A stretch of DNA of 36,087 bases from Prevotella sp. (GTDB lineage Bacteria > Bacteroidota > Bacteroidia > Bacteroidales > Bacteroidaceae). Both the position numbers and the translations under genes were made by a program. Position 1 is the stretch's first letter. Every line of letters starts with the position of its first letter. This document shows positions 33,407 through 36,087 of this stretch, one piece after another. A model generated the notes under the pieces. It made no database searches. It had not been told where the DNA came from and saw nothing but the letters and a program-made list of their open reading frames with translations. The stretch spans positions 1 through 36,087 of the forward strand of contig JAFVGS010000042.1 of the NCBI GenBank assembly GCA_017474845.1. Reading direction: 5' to 3'.

Positions 33407-34404
33407 TTCTGGATACCTAATTTAATTGTCACTTTCATCTTACTACCTGCCTCAACGGTTGTCGGCACCACCAGATCCTGAATGATGGGAGCAGAAGGAA
33501 CACCGCTAATCACGTAGGGAGAGAGGATGGGATTGTCAGAATAGACCTCAGCAAAGGCGCCACAATCCTTACCTTCTTTCAGAGTCTGCTCAAGCGTGTA
33601 AATGTCCTTGTCGGTGCTATATTCTGGTGCGTTTTGTCCGCATATAACATTTTCGTTCCATTCGTTATTGTCTACATCATGAATGTTTGTATAGCGTACT
33701 TTTTGTGTTCTAATTATATTATGCTCAATAGTGGAAGACCATACCCAAGCGAAAGGAAGCCATGTGCAATTTCCTATCATTGTATTATATTCAATAATAC
33801 TGTGGGAAATATTCTGAATATCGTTATCTGCTCCGTTATTAACAAAAATGTTGTTGGTAATCTGGACGTTAGTCATATAATCTTTCAAATAACGTGTGGC
33901 TATTGCACAATCTGCAAAGAAGTTCTGATGTATGATGGCACCGGTTGGGTCTGGATCGTCTTTATCTCTGTCTCTGGTAAAGAGAATCCCTTTATAACCA
34001 CTATGATCTAAGAAGTAACAGCGGCGTACTACACAATTGTTAGCCATTATAATAACACCACTCCATACATTTTTGAACCAGAAACCTTCAATGACAGTTC
34101 CTGGAGCCCCTCTGCGAATCTCAAACTCTGCCGTTGCAGATGGCGCACTCTCTTGTACCAATCCATTCTCGGTAAGCCAAAAACCCGGGCCAATAATTAC
34201 CAATGTCTTTGTTATGATAGTTTTATCATACTTTGTATTAGAGCCGTCCACCATGATGGTGTCGCCCGCAATTGCCGCATCATGTGCAGCTTGAATGGTT
34301 TGATACGGGGCAGTACTGCCGTTCACGTTACTCACTCTCAGAATGGTTGCATTGGCCGTCATTGCAGCACAGAGAGCAACCAAGGTTACAATCGTCTTTC
34401 TCAT
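33403..34404 (-). CDS. Exported right-handed beta-helix protein
   Basis: A 333-residue protein with signal peptide RKTIVTLVALCAAMTANA. The body shows beta-helix rungs (YQTIQAAHDAAIAGDTIMVDGS, TVIEGFWFKNVWSGVIIMANNCVVRRCYFLDHSG, VQITNNIFVNNGADNDIQNISHSIIEYNTMIGN), as in polysaccharide lyases and adhesins. No catalytic residues can be assigned. It ends in a short beta segment (VVPTTVEAGSKMKVTIKLGIQK). It overlaps the downstream dockerin-like gene by four bases, so the two products probably act together at the cell surface. Confidence 0.8.
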   Translation of the reverse strand: MRKTIVTLVALCAAMTANATILRVSNVNGSTAPYQTIQAAHDAAIAGDTIMVDGSNTKYDKTIITKTLVIIGPGFWLTENGLVQESAPSATAEFEIRRGAPGTVIEGFWFKNVWSGVIIMANNCVVRRCYFLDHSGYKGILFTRDRDKDDPDPTGAIIHQNFFADCAIATRYLKDYMTNVQITNNIFVNNGADNDIQNISHSIIEYNTMIGNCTWLPFAWVWSSTIEHNIIRTQKVRYTNIHDVDNNEWNENVICGQNAPEYSTDKDIYTLEQTLKEGKDCGAFAEVYSDNPILSPYVISGVPSAPIIQDLVVPTTVEAGSKMKVTIKLGIQK

Positions 34405-34466
34405 CGCTTTTTTGTTTTAATGAATAAATACTATTTATCTTTTATTTCTTGGCGTTGTTTCGTCTT

Positions 34467-34497
34467 GGACACAAAGGGGTCAGTAACTTTTGTGTCC
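34467..34497. repeat. GGACACAAA inverted repeat
   Basis: GGACACAAA (34467-34475) pairs with TTTGTGTCC (34489-34497). The left part, GGACACAAAGGGGTCAG, also occurs in the hairpin at 32241-32274, so this is a shared repeat. It could end transcription of the small upstream ORF. Confidence 0.6.
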
Positions 34498-34560
34498 CAG
34501 AGTCGTATTGTTGGCGGTGCTCTATGTATTTTACGATTATGTTTGTACCAATGAATAGTC

Positions 34561-34734
34561 TCATAGATTGTACTTTTCTGCCAAATGCTCACCAACAAGC
34601 AGTTCTGATGTCTTCCACGTAGCTTTAACCATATCACCCAGCTGATCAAGCATGGCCTGCGGATTGGCCACTTTCATGCGTTCAGTGGAAGTCAGTTCTT
34701 CCGTCGGTTCGTCTTTTCTTGTTTCTTCCATCAT
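34561..34734 (-). CDS. Small hypothetical protein (57 residues)
   Basis: The frame reads MMEETRKDEPTEELTSTERMK at the start, then VANPQAMLDQLGDMVKATW and KTSELLVGEHLAEKYNL. It is acidic, predicted helical, with no signal peptide, and matches no family I know. Support for its reality comes from a good minus-strand -7 box TATCTTTG (34791-34798) about 57 bases upstream, preceded by the same TTGCAAG palindrome that precedes the nucleotidyltransferase gene. It could be an antitoxin-like or regulatory protein, or the remnant of a longer gene. Confidence 0.5.
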   Translation of the reverse strand: MMEETRKDEPTEELTSTERMKVANPQAMLDQLGDMVKATWKTSELLVGEHLAEKYNL

Positions 34735-34790
34735 ATTTCACATTCCGCGTCACAAATGACGACTCACAGTTGCGTTTTGCAATTGCGAGG

Positions 34791-34869
34791 CAAAGATAAA
34801 CATTTTTTTTGAGATTTGCAAGTTTTATCTCAAAATAATTGGAGATATCGGCAGAATTACCTACCTTTT
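34791..34869. promoter_or_regulatory. TTGCAA-type divergent promoter/operator, copy C
   Basis: Minus-strand -7 box TATCTTTG (34791-34798), 12 bases, then the palindrome GAGAT..TTGCAAG..TATCTC (34811-34831), then CTCAAAATAATTGGAGATA (34829-34847), then a plus-strand box TACCTTTT (34862-34869). Confidence 0.7.
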
Positions 34870-34894
34870 TGGTCTATGTGTCTTAGCACGATTG

Positions 34895-35051
34895 TGGTCA
34901 AAATGGTCAAAATGGTCATTTGTCATTTTCGTTCTGGAGAAGAGAGATTAGTATTAAAATATATATATTATAGATACTATATATATTTTAAACTTAAATT
35001 GCGAACCAGAAATCGATTTTGACCATTTTGACCAAATGACCATCTTGACCA
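34895..35051. repeat. Inverted TGGTCA clusters around an AT-rich core
   Basis: TGGTCA occurs three times at 9-bp steps (34895, 34904, 34913). Its complement TGACCA occurs four times at 8-9-bp steps (35020, 35029, 35037, 35046). Between them 34948-35000 is nearly pure A/T with ATATATAT runs. Confidence 0.75.
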
Positions 35052-35100
35052 GAATTAAGTAAAATTACTTTACAAAATAATAGTAGTAGAAATGTCGTTT

Positions 35101-35188
35101 GAGAAGGGCTAAGGAGAGGGGAAGTTTGGGCTAAGGAAAGTCTTGGTTTCGTCTAATGAAAATCGGACTTTGGGCTAAGGAAAGTCAG
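35101..35188. repeat. Four 22-bp tandem repeats (iteron-like)
   Basis: Units begin at 35101, 35123, 35145 and 35167. GGGCTAAGGA sits at the same phase in units 1, 2 and 4. Units 2 and 4 share TTTGGGCTAAGGAAAGTC exactly. Unit 3 keeps 7 of 10 core positions. Confidence 0.75.
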
Positions 35189-35217
35189 AGAGGCTGAAAA
35201 GCTCGAAAAACGGGCAG

Positions 35218-35418
35218 TTATGGCTGCCCGAGTGATTGGTAAATTTTGTTGACTTCCGATGGTAGGAAGGTGCGGCGGTGAAGGTGTGCGAGGGGCGCTA
35301 AATCGGGGTATTCCAGTAAAAGGGACTTCAATTTCAGCCAGGCAGACATGGGCTGAATGTTAGGGAAATAGCACTGAGCGAGCTCTGTGCGACCGAAAGA
35401 TTTTGTGTTTTGTGACAT
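35218..35418 (-). CDS. DUF4248-like protein
   Basis: A 66-residue protein with the DUF4248 pattern seen in Bacteroidales: SFGRTELAQCYFPNIQPMSAWLKLKSLLLEYPDLAPLAHLHRRTFLPSEVNKIYQSLG. The layout suggests a small helical DNA-binding or adaptor protein, but no function is established. A start at 35454 is open in frame but overlaps the -7 box TACCTTTG (35444-35451, minus), so the ATG at 35418 is preferred. It is divergent from an HU-like gene, a common pairing in this order as I recall it. Confidence 0.8.
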   Translation of the reverse strand: MSQNTKSFGRTELAQCYFPNIQPMSAWLKLKSLLLEYPDLAPLAHLHRRTFLPSEVNKIYQSLGQP

Positions 35419-35704
35419 AAATATATGATGTTCTTCTGCACTGCAAAGGTACAAAAAAATCCGGAGATAAAGAAAGAAATAGAAGATTTTTTAAGGAAAC
35501 GAATTACCATAATTGACCATAATTTATCCCACTAATAAGAATAATATTATTATAAAAATTAGTTGTTATTATGGTAATTAGTTTCCAAAATAATAAATAA
35601 CTTCATATAACTTTATATTACTTGATTTGGGGGAGATAAATGTTTGCGGGGGTCAGGGAAAATGAGTAATTTTGCAGTGCAGAAGAAAAGAAAGGATTTA
35701 TGTT
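35419..35704. promoter_or_regulatory. Divergent control region of DUF4248 and HU genes
   Basis: The minus-strand -7 box is at 35444-35451. The plus-strand promoter is TTTG (35643-35646), 20 bp, TAATTTTG (35667-35674). Both starts share TTTGCAGTGCAGAAGAA. A 19-bp inverted repeat with one mismatch (35495-35513 and 35568-35586) lies between them around an AT-rich loop. Confidence 0.75.
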
Positions 35705-36087
35705 ATGGCAAGATCAGAAATTCCCATGGTGATCAACCTTCGTCAGAACAAGAACGACGAGAGCACCGCTTACGGAAAGTATTTCGCAGAAGTAGACGCT
35801 AAGGAGCCCCTGAACCTGAAGGGTTTCGCCAAGCACATGACGGCGCACGGCAAGATCGCCGACTACCAGATGTGCGTGCTGGTGCTCGGTCAGGTGGTGG
35901 ACTGCCTGAAGGAGCTGCTCACGGAGGGCCAGCCCGTGAAGCTCGACGGCTTCGGAACGTTCAGTCCCTCTGTTGACGGACAGAAGCAGGGCAAGGTGAG
36001 TCTGGCAGACGCAGTGGCAGCCGGTCCCGAGGCGATGATCAACGGCATCAAGATCAACTTCAACCCCGAGAACTCCAAGGGCGAGAA
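35705..36087 (+). CDS. HU-like DNA-binding protein (partial, runs off the window)
   Basis: At least 127 codons are present without a stop. The protein begins MARSEIPMVINLRQNKNDES, then TAYGKYFAEVDAKEPLNLKGFAKHM and the HU core KIADYQMCVLVLGQVVDCLKELLTEGQPVKLDGFGTFSPSV, followed by INGIKINFNPENSKGE. This is the HU-related group of histone-like proteins common in Bacteroidetes, longer at the N-terminus than classical HU. It is probably a DNA-bending architectural protein acting with the divergent DUF4248 product and the repeats nearby. The 3' end is not visible. Confidence 0.88.
   Translation, partial: MARSEIPMVINLRQNKNDESTAYGKYFAEVDAKEPLNLKGFAKHMTAHGKIADYQMCVLVLGQVVDCLKELLTEGQPVKLDGFGTFSPSVDGQKQGKVSLADAVAAGPEAMINGIKINFNPENSKGE

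Larger units (their letters stand above)
34735..35217. other. Gene-free region with structured repeats
   Basis: No gene is seen. From left to right it holds the promoter of the small ORF, a two-way promoter/operator, inverted TGGTCA sites around an AT-rich core, and four 22-bp tandem repeats. The features are listed separately. Confidence 0.6.

Noticed and set aside
34431-34649. 72-codon minus-strand frame after the small ORF
   Set aside because: It overlaps the 57-codon ORF in another frame, includes the GGACACAAA repeat and shows no protein-like pattern.

Overview
The window looks like a chromosomal segment of a Bacteroidales bacterium, most likely Prevotella or a close relative. Promoters follow the Bacteroidetes form (TTTG, about 20 bp, TAnnTTTG), Shine-Dalgarno sites are mostly absent, and the gene families fit: malic enzyme fused to a phosphotransacetylase-like domain, DUF4301-like, BspA-like leucine-rich repeats, dockerin-like C-termini, a BT4734/DUF3987-type primase and a DUF4248/HU pair. 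Short palindromic and tandem repeats fill the spacers and enter some genes. No tRNA, rRNA, CRISPR array or transposase was recognised.

Left part (1-21.6 kb), mostly housekeeping. An M15-type peptidase gene carries two in-frame repeat insertions. Then come an acyl-CoA ligase/malic enzyme operon, a TetR regulator, a DUF4301-like protein, a RelA/SpoT homologue with a small lipoprotein, a FemAB/GNAT-like protein, a nitroreductase-kdsC-maf-TPR run, a phosphoglucomutase, kdsB, a 14-repeat MORN protein, a YhcH-like protein, a branching enzyme with a histone-H1-like tail and a multi-spanning membrane protein. KdsC and KdsB both serve Kdo supply for lipopolysaccharide. Phosphoglucomutase and GlgB serve glycogen. 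Three divergent gene pairs are separated by copies of one ~111-bp element with an outward promoter at each end.

Middle part (21.6-27.8 kb), phage-like. All genes read on the minus strand: a coiled-coil protein overlapping a hypothetical gene, then a Rha/KilAC antirepressor-like regulator, a GH24 lysozyme, two small proteins and a DUF3987-type primase. ~47-bp tandem repeats flank the lysozyme gene and overlap neighbouring gene ends. No integrase or structural phage genes are present.

Right part (28-36 kb), accessory. It holds a HicAB toxin-antitoxin pair, a decayed BspA-like gene split by an AT-rich HExxH protease-like gene, a minimal nucleotidyltransferase whose HEPN partner is cut to 36 codons, an exported beta-helix/dockerin-like pair, a 57-residue small ORF and a divergent DUF4248/HU pair running off the right edge. 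A second promoter/operator family with a TTGCAA core occurs three times here. A gene-free stretch at 34.9-35.2 kb has inverted TGGTCA sites around an AT-rich core followed by 22-bp tandem repeats, and it resembles an origin or multi-site operator.

The strongest candidates for something new are the two divergent-promoter repeat families, the origin-like stretch beside DUF4248/HU, and palindromic repeats inserted in frame inside protein genes.
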